From Platycnemis pennipes (lineage: Eukaryota > Arthropoda > Insecta > Odonata > Platycnemididae), in the NCBI GenBank assembly GCA_933228895.1, contig OW121850.1:30637773-30701772 (forward strand): 64,000 nt of DNA, written 5' to 3'. The number at the start of each line of letters is the position of its first letter. The first letter of the stretch is position 1. Of this stretch, positions 1 to 11,020 are shown piece by piece. The notes below the pieces were generated by a model. The model was not told the origin of the DNA. It saw only the letters and a list, made by a program, of their open reading frames with translations, and did not search any database. The position numbers and the translations under genes are program-made.

Positions 1-169
1 TATGGAGTAAGGGCTGGACGACGTGGTTTGTTCTTAGAAGTTGGAGTATTCCAAAACCTAATGATGCTACCACTGATGGTCGGCATCTTTGCTGTAACAT
101 ATTATATTTGAAAAATTGCTGAGATGCATAAAATAGTAACGGGGAGCCCAAGGGGTTCAGCAGGGAAGG

Positions 170-620
170 GGATTGAGGAACGCGATCCGCAGAACCCGTG
201 GCCGTGAGTGGGAAGGTCACGTAGGCGACAGGAGAGCGGAAAGGGATCCAATCGAACATGGATCACGCTCCCATTCACTCGCTCGCCGCCTCAATCACGC
301 CCGCCACTCCTCCCTCTCATATTTCCAATCCTCTCATCCGCCCGTCATGAGTCTCCGTCGCCCTGATCTCCTCTTGTTTTGACCGGAAACGAGATTTCCT
401 TTCGCCTCAGCCCCTTCACGCTCCGCCGAGCGCTGACCGATTCCGCTTCCAATGTACGGACCCCCGCGCCGCTCGCATTCCACGAGAGCGCCGTGAATGC
501 GAGGCATTTGCCGGTCATTTGCGCCCTCGCCGCCTCGGGTGTGGAGGTCCATCTGGGAAAAGCAACGGGCGGAGGAGAATCGGGATCTGGCGGTTCTTGA
601 ACCGTCAGTGACGAAATGAA
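170..620. other. CpG-rich stretch, no gene recognised
   Basis: The sequence is visibly richer in G, C and CpG than the AT-rich DNA around it. Overlapping open frames occur on both strands, but they are short, low in complexity and match no family I know, so I treat them as compositional shadows. It could be an unmethylated promoter or first-exon region of a host gene. No TATA box, splice pattern or protein motif settles this. The rest of 1-1097 shows nothing recognisable. Confidence 0.3.
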
Positions 621-1097
621 AGTGAAGGAAGATCGGGTTCTTTCTCGGGTATTTGTTGAAGGATCCCTGTCGGATCAACCGACCGAGTTACTCTCTCCAT
701 TTCCGCCGACGTTTCGATGACTGACTCATCCATCTACTTCAGGGTTTCTAAAACCCTTAGACAAGCGCCGAATACCTGTGCTACGTATATGACACGCGAT
801 CATCAAGGAGATTCCTTCTTTTGACAACCTTCCCCTTTTCCTGTTTTGAATGTTGAGAACGGAGAGGGAGCAAAGAATTTTCCTTCGGTTGCAGAGCAGA
901 AACTTTTCATATTTTGATACAATTTGTCCCGTATCCGCCTCCTTTGAAAATACCAATCACCAACCAGTAGTTGATCTGTTTGTTGAGGTAAATTATTTTT
1001 ATTGTTGGATCTTTTAGGGTAGGCATCCGACAGCTGATGTAATTTTGATTTCAGGATTTTAGTGTGTTATTGCATTTTAAATCGTTGCTTTTTTTGG

Positions 1098-1267
1098 TTC
1101 CGCTGATTTATTAATTTTATTGAAACGCGACCTTTTGCCAACCCTTCTGCTGCATTCATTAGGAGATTAGGATAATAATATTAATTATTTACCAATTCTT
1201 GCAAGAAGATTCCGGCTGAAGGGTTGGCGACAGATCGCCTTTTAATAATTATAAGAAATCAGCGGAA
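1098..1267. mobile_element. Fold-back (MITE-like) element with ~55-bp inverted arms
   Basis: The left arm (1098-1150) and right arm (1214-1267) are inverted copies of each other. Both begin TTCCGCTGATTT at the outer edge and end in CCAACCCTTC at the inner edge, with scattered mismatches. About 60 bp of AT-rich spacer separates them. There is no coding capacity. Small size and long inverted arms fit a non-autonomous DNA element or fold-back repeat. I see no clear target-site duplication, so the superfamily is open. Confidence 0.6.
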
Positions 1268-1494
1268 TCATAAATAAAGCTGGAATTTAAAAAGACAGGT
1301 AAAACAATTTGAGTAATTGAAGATATTGGAAGTAGATATGAAGTAATTGAGGTAATTGGAAGTAGAATTGAAATCTGAGAGTTGATGACCAATTGTGAAG
1401 ATAAAGTCTGAGACATCATCATACTGCTTTAAACTAAAGGCTTCAGGGTGTCCACCATTTCCCACTCCCCATGAGACGGAGCAGTAGTAGTTCT

Positions 1495-1547
1495 TCGGAA
1501 TAGGCGACCGAATGCTAAGCTCATCTACTTCATTTAGGATATGTGGG
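1495..1547 (-). mobile_element. SINE (family 1), 3' part, split by the hAT insertion
   Basis: Read on the minus strand, this matches the 3' region of the SINE at 15111-15453: the CCCAC-TATCCTAAATG segment followed by the CGGTCGCCT tail. The other part of the same copy resumes at 6179 after the 4.6-kb hAT insertion. The last eight bases (TATGTGGG) are duplicated on the far side of the hAT element. Confidence 0.75.
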
Positions 1548-3104
1548 TAGAGATGGGTAAATTAATGTAATTTTCAATTGAGGTAAATTACCGTGATAAA
1601 TACAGTAATTTTCGAGAACTGCCGTAATTTTCCGGTAATTTTAAGTTTTGAGCTGCAAATCCTTATCAGAGGACTCTAAACTAAATCAAATAGCATTGAG
1701 ATATAAATGCTGACGCTTATATAAAACATATCACGACGTTAATCAATTATAACCATTATAACTCTTTAAAAATATTATAACAAAGTTGTCAGCAACACGC
1801 AATTTGCCTCTCTTTTGACACACCATGAGAAATTTTCCAAAGACATACCTCTGCGCAATGTGCATTTGTTATTTTACTCTGAATTTATCACGGACACAAT
1901 GTAAACAAAATCCTTTTAGCTACTTTATTTATAACTAGCGGAATCTACCCGTTGAAATTCAACGGGTGTGAAAAACATTGAACTTATTTTGTAAGAAAAC
2001 CACTGTCTGAAGAATACTATTAGCGAGGTCATCTGAGGAGTTAGTGACCTATGTTGTGCATAGTGGTCGTTGTAGTAGACACGCTGACCGTTTTCTAGGT
2101 GCACGGAGAGATGAGTGACTGTTGGTCCTCTTTCATGCGCGGAAAATCCAAAAATGGCCCTCGCAAACTCATCACCACGTAAGATAGATGACTATATCGT
2201 ATTTTCGGTTATACATGCAGTGCACCAATGAGAGCTACTTTGAGAATATATGTTGAAGAGTATACTTGTTGTAAATATGCATTGGATTTATCGAAAAAAG
2301 TTAGAAATAATGATGTAGTTCTATTTGTACAGAAGGGAATCTTGCTTTCTTATCTTAGATTTTATTTACGAAGAGCCCTTGCGAATTGCTCGTTTAGCAG
2401 CTTAAAATATTTTCTGATTTTTACTATTTTTATGCAGATATTAGGATTGCAACATATCCAAAAAACCTTGAGAACCGGGAAAAGTCAAGGAATATGAAAA
2501 GGGTCATGTAAAACATGAATAATTTAGAGAATATGAAAGACAACCTGGGAAGTTTTTAAGCTTTCATTTTGAATCTGTCGTTTTTAAAACCTCATGCTTT
2601 AGTTTTCGATTTTTCAAAACTTTGAAGTGATCCATCAAAGGCTTTACAATGATTGCGTACCAAGCATAAATTATGGTGTTATCCCCTATAATTAACCCTC
2701 GCTACCTGTTACTAAAAAAATCACGTCCTCCCTACTTGGGGTCTTTTTTGACCCCATCGTGAATTTTAATTATTTTATGTGATAATATTACTCCAATGAC
2801 TCATATTCATTCGTATTTTAATTCAATACATTTCAGATAAATTAAAAGAAAAATACCACAGTATAATATACATTGCATAATTTAGAAAGAAATATTATAA
2901 TTATTTAGATGGCACTCATAGTATAGTCTTGAATAATGAGGATTAAATTTACCTAAATACGTATTTAAGTACATAGTTTACCTATCTGAATACAATATAA
3001 TATTTAAAATATTTAAACATTTGCAGCATAGTGCCAAAACGTGATGACCAATTACAAAATTTCATGACTCAATAGAATTGTGCTAAATTTTTAATCTGAA
3101 ATCT

Positions 3105-3951
3105 CCATCTACACACTCACTAATGTCACATTGCAGACGCTTCTTTGTTGAACATGATCACCTTAGAAACCAAAGAAAGATCATTGGTTGTTTGTCTCTC
3201 TTACGAGGGCAAATGGAACATCTGCCACCCATTTTCTGGACACAATTTCTCTGTCATTTACTAGCAGAATACCGCCAATCCCAGCATTTTCGATCGCAGT
3301 CCGAAATCTATTTTTTTGGCATCCGGTTTTTCCTACTCAAAGATGAATTTCAGGTGCTAACATTTCTTTTGCTGATTCTAAAAGGAATCGCAGCCTAGAA
3401 TTTTTTTCCGCGGAAAGAGGGGTATTTTCTCGAATACATTTGGTATGCATTTATACCAGCAAGATCTACGATATAAAAAAATATAGCCAATGGCCATTTT
3501 CTAGTCCCTCTTTTCACAGAATAATTTGATCTACAGTATGCACACCGAATTTTGCAGAGTTATAATACAAAATCACTTCCCGTTTATTCTTTTCAGGGCA
3601 ACAAATTTCAAATGCCTTATGTTTAGCAGACCATAAAAACCGGCGTCCTACCTGATGATATTCCTGGATAATATTTTTTTCAGTCCACTTTGGTTCTATA
3701 GCATCCCATTTTATTTTTCCTTCCTGACTCCCCGTGGATCGTCTTCTTTGATACATACGCCTAGGATTTCCTCATGAAGCTCGTCCTCCTCCTGGTCCCT
3801 TATTTCCACCTCCCTGTTGCCTGCCTCTGCTTTACTTCCATCACTCTCATTTTGAATGTTTTCTTCATCGTTAATCTTTCGATTCTAATAAATCGTTAAC
3901 GGCTTCGTTCTCGCTGTATCCAGGAGCAAATTTGACTCTAAAGGCTGCCAT
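3105..3951 (-). pseudogene. piggyBac transposase remnant lacking the catalytic core
   Basis: piggyBac transposase cuts and reinserts DNA at TTAA using a DDE/DDD catalytic domain and a C-terminal Cys-rich zinc motif. Read on minus from a possible ATG at 3951, there is a short N-terminal stretch and an acidic, broken segment. The frame then jumps to the last third of the protein. Around 3514-3600 there is the conserved pattern REVILYYNSAKFGV-TVDQI, followed at about 3447-3504 by RKWPLAIFFYIVDLAGINAY, a hallmark of the family. The Cys motif GRCSICPRK lies near 3200-3226, with a further Cys-containing end. Several in-frame stops and shifts interrupt it. The region that should hold the catalytic aspartates is absent between about 3740 and 3830. 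A decayed pseudogene; family assignment is secure. Confidence 0.88.
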
Positions 3952-4019
3952 AATCAGTTATTGTTCTTGTATGACCGCCAATAATTCCCCATCGGGATCC
4001 CCAGTGCGGGATGTACGCT

Positions 4020-4445
4020 TGAGCGAGGAAAGATGTCTTCTACAGTCGTCGGAGGAGTGACCATGAGTGACGATTCTCATCGTAAAAGCCTAGCTCGTAT
4101 CAGAGGTTGAATACTACAAAGTCAAAATACAAGTGGAGAAAACAGTGACTGTTATTTCTGACTTATTGCTGATTACAAAGAAAGCACAGCATTGATGACC
4201 CTGTTGATGAGCTCTGCGAAGATAACAGTTAGATTAGAAGTTGGAGAGCAATGATGGCTTCAAAAATCGTCGGAGGAGCAACCACAAGTTACTAATTCTC
4301 TCTATATCAGCTAAGCTCATTACAGAGAACAAAAATTACGGAGTCAAAAAACGTTGGCTGTTGCTGATTACAAAGAAAACACGCTGTTGACGACGAATCC
4401 ACTGTCCGCAGATGATAGTTGGATTAGAAGCTGCAGAGCAAGTTG
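4020..4445. repeat. Diverged tandem duplication (~200 bp unit) inside the piggyBac
   Basis: Two adjacent segments (about 4020-4250 and 4255-4445) share the same order of motifs: GTCGTCGGAGGAG or a close variant, a CAAAGAAA(G/A)CAC block, then GATAACAGTT or GATGATAGTT, TAGATTAGAAG and AGAGCA. Divergence is substantial, so the duplication is old. I see no open frame that uses it. Confidence 0.55.
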
Positions 4446-5879
4446 AAATCATAGTACGCTAGCAATAACTTAGCAGTATTCAGCTTCTGTTATGTGATGG
4501 GATGAGGTCAATGTGATCGACTTATTATGCGTTAGTCTCCAAGTTCACCCATTTGGAAACTGCTGACATTTAATAGATTTTGCAATTGAATAGCTAAGCC
4601 TCTATTTGATTCACTAAGTTGTAACGTTGATACGACTGTGTATATTACCGGAATATCTATCTTGGTGTCACATGTGAGGGAAATACATCCATAGCTCAAC
4701 AATTTCTTCTCTTCTAATAATTTTAACACTCAGTGCATTACTCATTTTATTACATAAAATGCTAAAATTCTTTCCTTTCATGACTAAGTCATGACAAAAG
4801 CTATTATTTTTTGAATTATTTCTAAAGGAAAATGAAAATTCATCTCCTTGTACAAAAATACGATCGGGTATATTTTAGTTCCACATACCCTACCTGGGGT
4901 CAAATTTGACCCCAAGCAAGAAAATATTTTTTGTAAAGCGTATTGTCAGAAATATTTAAAAAATGAAAACTGGAGTCGATACAAAAATGTTTTATCGGAG
5001 AATTCCTAAAATATGATGCATAAATCTGTAAAAATGAATGAGTTATACAACTTTTTCTGTGAGCTGGGGTCAAAAAAGACCCCAGGTAGGTAGGGAGGGT
5101 TAAAGAACGGGTTAGCGAATCCACATTGCCGAACAGCTCATGATAGATAGAATTACATAATTCTCTACTTATCGTGATTTCAATGTTTAGCTATTTTCAT
5201 ATCACCCTGAACTGCCGACTCAAATCACGTTTAGGTGCACCAACCAAACGGTCATGCAGCGAGAGCAAAAAGTACGTCTATGTGGCCCGTCTCTCGTACT
5301 GGGAAGAAAACGTTTTTTACGGTTATAAAACATTACCCGAGAAACGCCAAGAGGCGGTGACCGTTATTCGTTTCTCTTTTTTAACTTCTTTTTCAAACCT
5401 TAAGAGACATCAAAAATGGGACCCTTGTGACTCTGGGCCCCTCTTATATAGAATTTATTTCTACGTGTTACCATGGGCCTGCAGAAAAACCTGATATTTA
5501 AATGCTAGAGGCTAAAATGTCCTTTGAAAATCAAAGGACATTCACACCGATCTCTGGTTGTCAAGAAAGTATGTAAGATAGATATAGGTAGTTGATTTTA
5601 GAGAAAAATGTGAGATGTTTCAGCTAAAAATATGATTTTCAGACAAATACTAAGCGCAATAGAAAATTGATTGAAAGAATTAGAAACTTCATTTATTCAG
5701 CCATCCGATAAAAAAATTCCAGTCCTCTGTCTTGAATGGAAGTAGGTACTTTAAATAAGTAGAAAATGAGACCACTGCTCCGAACTCAATGCCAGGAACC
5801 ACCAAGATCCATCTAAGGGCCCATTCAGAGGCTTTTGGGGACCCTGAGGGTATTTTAAAATAGCCTATTTTCTGCCCAG

Positions 5880-5998
5880 ACACATTTCCTATCTACATAC
5901 CAAATTTCAGCTCAATCCGTTCAGTAGTTTTTGCGTGATTGAGCAACATACAGACAGACATACAGACAGACACCATTACATTTTTATATATTAGTATG
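5880..5998 (+). mobile_element. LINE 3' tail fragment ending in an ACAGAC-rich simple repeat
   Basis: The segment reads CCAAATTTCAGCTCAATCCGT, followed by a CAGTAGTTTTTGCGTGATT block and then ACATACAGACAGACATACAG. This 'compatible with a query on the phrase ACCAAATTTCA...CAGTAGTTTT then CAGAC repeats' form is typical of 3' ends of RTE/CR1-type LINEs in insects. The upstream 5690-5880 may belong to the same copy but has no identifiable coding motif. Confidence 0.5.
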
Positions 5999-6178
5999 GA
6001 TATCACCCCTTCCTATGGTTTCTTCGTAGGGAAGAAGTTTTCTGAAAAATAAATTTTCTGAATTTTTCTGAAAATTACCGTTTATTACGGTAATTCTCAG
6101 GGGCGTTGGTAATTTACGAAAACTACTACGGTAATTTATGAAAATTACCGCGTTAATTTACCGATTTGCCCATCTCTA

Positions 6179-6445
6179 TATGTGGGTAGTTGCCTAAGAA
6201 TAGGAATTATTCAAGGGTCGAAGGAAGGGTGGAGTGAGTCGGTATTAGTCTACTCTTAAACGAAAGGCACGTTCAACGTCCCATCCGACGGAAGGAATAC
6301 TGATCTAGAAGAGATCTTCACACAGCACCTAAGTGGCCCAAGTTTACCAGTGAGAAATTGTACTCAGCCGGAGTACCATTTGATTGTACTCAGCCGGGTT
6401 TCAAACCTGCTCCCATGAGCCCATGCCACTTCACGATCCTCTCCC
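6179..6445 (-). mobile_element. SINE (family 1), remainder of the split copy
   Basis: This continues the SINE begun at 1495-1547. On the minus strand it carries the AGTAGACTAATACCG/CTCCACCCTTCCTTCG and GGATGGGACG blocks of the family, then the region next to the tRNA-like B box (GGGTTTCAAACC on plus, near 6398). A 26-bp segment containing TGTACTCAGCCGG is duplicated near 6359-6397. The head beyond the B box is poorly preserved. A 13-bp C run follows at 6443-6455. 6456-7012 shows nothing else I can name. Confidence 0.7.
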
Positions 6446-7012
6446 CCCCCCCCCCTCCCTTACGTTGAATGGGGTAGGTAATGTACTTGAAATTCGAAAG
6501 TTCTATCTTAATAGAACTCAAGTTCGGAACAGGGTTTCATCGCGAAAATTCCACTTCAAGGATTTGAACTCGGGTAACGGGCTTTAAATGAAGTACTTTA
6601 AAAAGTGTGTGAACCTAATTCACATGAAAGTTTACTTACCTTAAGAAAAATCTTCTTTTTTTTTTTTGAAAGAAGACATATGCTACAATGGGATGAGGTT
6701 TTTTCGCTGTAACCCCAAACTATATAAATAAACGCAGCTTTACTTGTGTAACTGAGTGAGTGAGCTGTATCATATTTAAAATGAGTTAAGGCCAGTTTTT
6801 AAACGTGCCCCGGTCACCTCTACGTCCCTAGCACATGGCATCTGCACTGTGTGTACAGAGAGATTTTTTCCATTTGTGATTAAAAATGCGAAAATGCACT
6901 TAGCAAGTCTTTTCACGTTGTGACCGATAACACCGTAATGGGACGATTGTAATTAGGAACCTAGGAATTAGGCTTGTGGCAGAATTAGTTCTAAAAACTC
7001 AATTTCAACAGA

Positions 7013-7455
7013 AATCAGGTTGATGTGGTGACTAGAGTACTGGATTCACGTTCTGAGGCTCTGTTAATGGAGGCTTTGACGGAGTGGTGCATTAGATGCA
7101 GCTATGTTTTCGGGTTGTCCTCCGCGTCGATTCATCTTCGAGACTATGTACCACCCAGTTGTGAGAACTCAAACCTAGCTGCGCCTTCTGCGGCCCTGGT
7201 TTGAACCCAGGCAATGTCAGATTTGTCAAAATCAAGTCCAGTCTCTACATTGTATATATTAGCGTAGCGCTGTGTGGCGAGAACATAGAGAGCAGTGCTC
7301 CATCCGTCGGATAAAACGGTAAAACGTGGACGTCTTGGCACTTTTCGGAAACGATAGGCTAACGACAGGACTCTCTCCCCAAAAAAAATCCTTTTTTTCT
7401 CAAATTATTCATGTATCCTGGCACAAATAGGTAATATCTCTCGGTCTCTTAGAAT
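7013..7455 (+). mobile_element. SINE (family 1), diverged and interrupted
   Basis: The copy starts with the family head ATCAGGTTGATGTGGTGAC followed by TAGAGTACTGG (A-box region). It then shows about 115 bp of unrelated sequence before resuming at the B box (GGTTTGAACCC near 7199). The rest follows in order: TCCATCCGTCGGAT, CTTGGCAC, ATAGGCTAACG, CTCTCTCCCC and TATCCTGGCACAAAT. The family's usual length is about 340 bp; this copy is about 440 bp because of the insertion. Confidence 0.7.
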
Positions 7456-10400
7456 TATAATGGCAATAGGATACCATAGAATCTATCTAAAAGCTGACTT
7501 GATAGTCAAACCTCGCTGTCATTGCTCCTCTGACTGTAGAGAATGAGTAGTGAAGGAAAATTGGTAGTAAAATTACAAAACGTTATATGCATTGTATTTC
7601 TCCTACTCAGCCTATGGCGATATCATAATATATTAAGTATTTCCACCTCGATTAGATATTGGCGTATTTAGTAAATAAATTCATATATGTATGCCGTGAT
7701 ATGAAAACTCCTCTCCTTAAAATATTGCTTTTTTTCCCACCTGTAAGTTTACCTTTGTATTCCTGATGCAGTAAGACCTTAGTTTTTCCTCTCTCTCACC
7801 TCATCGGTCTACATCTCTGTATTTTTTTCGGTACAATCCCAACCTTCGCTCTTTAGAGCAAAAAGTCAAGGTTATCCCCGCTTAACCAAAGGTAGTTTTT
7901 GCCCGAAATTCGAGCGATTTTTTCAGCATTCGCCTTCTCACCGCAATTATCTAGATGACGGCTGCAGCTCTTTTTTATAGCATGGGAGGTATAATTGTGA
8001 AAGCAAAACAAATGTGACTTTTGCGGCTAGTGTCTGCGGTCTATCTGTTTACGCAAGTTTCACCTTTGCCAAATGTTTTTTATCCTTTAGGAACCTAGTA
8101 GGTGTTTCTTACCCACATATCAGAAAAGTTTATTTACTCATTTAGCTCAAGTATTTTTCACCCAATTATATGTTTGGTATTAATTATCTGATTAACTTAT
8201 AAGCGAATTTCTTTAGTTTTTTTACTGAATCAACGTGGATGTTTATTACAAAAGATTTTTTTGTTTTCTCGGCGTATTATCTCAGTGAAGGCTTCTTCTC
8301 GGGTATTCCTCGAGGTCAGGGGCTTAGAGGCCACTGCGCCTTCACTGTAGCAGAAAAACGCAGCAAGTGTGATATCATTTTCTGTTCGCAATTCTGTAAA
8401 TGTTAAGTCCATTCTTCTTTCATCGTCCTTATGAAGAATTCAAATGTTCTGCATCTGCAATGAACAATGTGATAACCCCAGAATAAAGCATTTACTCTTC
8501 AGTAGCTTAAAGCACCTGATTATCGTAGGCTTGAACGTATGTCACTTTTCACCTTTGGTCAACACCAAGTATTACAATGTAAGTTTTTGGTGTACCAATC
8601 ACTCCAAGATAACCCTTCCAAAAAAACTCCCAATTCTTGGTTTGGTAAATGCAACGCAACATAGGGACTCGTAGCTCTCAAATTGTATGCTCCAATGAAA
8701 ACAGCCAACTAGATAAATCCTAATATATTAGAAATTAATAATAATTGTTTGAAAGAAGGGGTTGGCGTTGTAAGTCAACGCACCCTTACTTTCATACGTA
8801 AAGCTGCGGACGCAGTAGCTTTGTAATACCGCCGTTGGGAAATCGACGCCATATTGGTGATGCTTCACGGTCTCGTTCGATAATTTCATTAGTGTTTTGC
8901 AACTATGATTGATCAAAGGCATGCCCCACTTAAGAGTCATAAAATCTTAGCCAGGCGTCATCAAGAGACTCATTTGGATGTGACCTGAATACTTGCCAGA
9001 TTGACACGTTAAGGTGATCTAACACCTGTTTTCCTAAGCGAAACTGTGGATCTGATCAGTGGCAACAAAAATTAAGAAACAATATGAGTATGATATAGAG
9101 ATAATCAGTGGAAATTCTTGAAACCCAACTTTTCAGCACACATGGGTAATGAACACTCTTATCCCTCTGTTTAGGAAATGTCAGAGAATGAAATAAATCA
9201 CTATTGTACTTTATTTAACTAATAAGGAGAAAGTTCAGAAAACGAAGTAGTTTCCTGACGGAATTTAAGAAAATATGAGGGTTCAAACATCTTCGTCATG
9301 ATATGTTCATCTTCTGTTCCTGCCTTCTCCACTTAAGGGGACTCCATACATCTTGGAGTGCACCTGAAGTCAATTTATGCAACACCGGATGCTTCAAAGT
9401 GTGGTCTACAGGTACGAGAGAGACGAGACATTAAAATTGAACAGTATTCCAACTGCATCGAGAGCACTTTTCCCAAATGATGCCATTCTCGTCGGTTGCC
9501 ATACATGAAAATCGAGAGGCAATTGTCTCGTACGAGCCAGTGAAAGTCTCTGTAATATACCGTCGGCAGTGTACGAAGCAGTTCGAAGGAAGAATGGGAT
9601 TCTCGTCTGATGTTTTGTGGTGTTCGTAAGTTGAATCATTAAAGGATGTTAAGAGCCGATTGTGAGGTCATGTTTAGCCATTGATAGCCGTCTTGGAAAA
9701 ATGCCTCGGAGTATTAAACTTTCTCGGGCATCTGTTCTAAGCTGATGCCAGGCGTTCTCAGTCTCACGTGTCGATATATCCTCCCCGTATTTATGTCATC
9801 ATTAGTTCCAGCGTGCCACCGAATTTGGATGCCAATCAAACTGTGCGGAAGCTTTCAAGATGGAGGGATTCACGGAGGTGCCTCTCGACAGATCATTACG
9901 CATGCGCAGGTAGGGAAAGTTATGCTTCGAAAATTATGCGGGTCCGCGAATGTAGAGAAATGGGACGGCTCGATGACCTTTCGTTAATGAAAAACAGAAA
10001 GTTCATTTATATGAATAGATTGGAAACTCCATCTTTGGAATTCACATCCAGGAAAGAAGACAAGTATCACTCCACCAATCCATAGATGGTCGACTCTGAG
10101 CGAAAGCTCTAGAAGATTAGGAAATATTATTTGTGAAATGAACCAATCAAGTGTTATTCACGATCGCTGAAAATTTTCGTCACTCTGGTACTTAATCAGC
10201 ATGAAGTTATTTGCGTCTACTGAGTACCCAACAATTCACATCATGAATATCATAGGGGGATGAATAAATACAAAACATGTACCAATGGAAAAAATGTTAC
10301 TTGATGGAATGATATTATAAGATATTCATGCACCTGGTGCGTGCAACTGAATGAGTAGCATAAACGAGAGATTTTTTTTCTAGAGTAATTTGTTTAGGTG

Positions 10401-10550
10401 CATCATGTTTTAACGTCCATACATGCCAGGCTCCAGCCAACATAAGCAGGTATATATTTTCCAGATAGGTGCACTAGAGGTTAGGTATATAACACCTTCA
10501 TATGCAGTTGCAATTATTGCCATTTATGGTTTCTTATTTTTTCCGGGAAG
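7456..10550. other. No recognisable feature
   Basis: AT-rich sequence with only short open frames. One minus-strand frame at 9406-9639 (77 residues) reads smoothly but matches no family I know and has a stop four codons upstream of its ATG. I see no repeat family member here. Confidence 0.4.
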
Positions 10551-10564
10551 AATAATTTTTAAGT

Positions 10565-11020
10565 GGATTGCTGAGGCCGAGACTTTGTGGAAGTCCGTGA
10601 TGGATTGGATAAAACTGAGAAATACGTAAGCATTCCACTGAGAAGAATATATATTTACTACGAATATATTAGGTACAACATGTTTCGCTACACTGTAGCA
10701 TCTTCAGGTACGAGTACAAAATTTTATTTCAAAGTCCGTAGTTTTTTCAGTTTTTTCAAGGTTTCAGTCGTATTATAACCCAGTATCCCTAGCCCAGTCC
10801 CCTATCCCCAGCCCTATACCCAGTCAGTCGTATTATACCCCTTATATGTATACCTGTATATAGCGTAGTCGTACGACTGGAGTTTAAAAAAAATATTTTT
10901 TGAACTCATACCTGAAGATGCTACAGCGCGTGTAGCGAAACATGTTGTACCAAATACTTTTGTAATAAATATGTTATTCTCAGTGGAAAAACTTAAGTAT
11001 TTCTCAGTCTAATCCAATCC
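10565..11020. mobile_element. Penelope-like fold-back insertion with ribozyme-like hairpins
   Basis: A perfect 14-bp direct repeat, AATAATTTTTAAGT, flanks the insert (10551-10564 and 11021-11034). Inside is a 38-bp left-only extension (10565-10602) and then two long inverted arms (about 10603-10727 and 10895-11020). Each arm carries CTGAAGAT, a hairpin (GCTAC...GTAGC) and then GAAACATG, so the motif appears twice in opposite orientation (minus at 10683-10707, plus at 10912-10940). CTGAnGA...GAAA is the hammerhead ribozyme core arrangement known from Penelope-like elements, and a one-sided extension plus inverted terminal copies is also known there. No reverse transcriptase is present, so it would be non-autonomous. 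The family assignment is an inference from structure. Confidence 0.65.
10904..10950 (+). ncRNA. Hammerhead-like motif (right arm), probably non-canonical
   Basis: CTGAAGA (10912-10918) is followed by a T, a stem-loop GCTACA-GCGCG-TGTAGC, then GAAA (10937-10940), CATGTT and GTAC. In the left arm (minus, 10683-10707 plus flanks) the flanking GTAC segments are complementary and could form stem I with cleavage after GTT. In this right arm the upstream strand is ATAC, leaving three pairs. The extra T between the core and stem II departs from the textbook hammerhead, so activity is uncertain. Confidence 0.35.

Larger units (their letters stand above)
2696..5099 (-). mobile_element. piggyBac element, internally deleted, nested in the hAT
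   Basis: The element is flanked on both sides by TTAA (2692-2695 and 5100-5103), the piggyBac target site. Its ends are inverted: CCCTCGCTACC at 2696 and, in reverse complement from 5099, CCCTCCCTACC. Just inside the ends are palindromes built from GGGGTC...GACCCC: one on the left (about 2738-2757) and two on the right (about 4891-4915 and 5063-5085). The coding strand is minus, shown by the transposase remnant at about 3105-3951. At about 2.4 kb it is near the usual size of the superfamily, but the protein is broken, so it could only have moved in trans. Confidence 0.9.
1548..6178. mobile_element. hAT-superfamily DNA transposon, non-autonomous, carrying a nested piggyBac
   Basis: The ends are inverted repeats beginning TAGAGATGGG (left, 1548) and, read in reverse complement from 6178, TAGAGATGGGC. 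They are flanked by a perfect 8-bp direct repeat TATGTGGG (1540-1547 and 6179-6186). An 8-bp duplication with a terminus of the (C/T)AGAGATGGG type is characteristic of hAT elements. Inside both ends lie several GGTAATTTTC-like motifs (1566-1640 and about 6070-6165), which look like subterminal transposase-binding repeats. No hAT transposase reading frame is visible. Removing the nested piggyBac (2696-5099) leaves about 2.2 kb, so this is a deletion derivative or non-autonomous copy. A LINE 3' tail also lies inside it near 5880-5998. Stretches 1640-2691 and 5104-5690 show nothing else recognisable. Confidence 0.87.

Noticed and set aside
5946..5976. CRISPR-like repeats (ACAGAC units)
   Set aside because: A simple repeat at a LINE 3' end; no spacers and a eukaryotic context.
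9406..9639. 77-residue minus-strand frame with protein-like composition
   Set aside because: No family match, a stop just upstream of the ATG, and no flanking coding or splice pattern. Left as probable chance.
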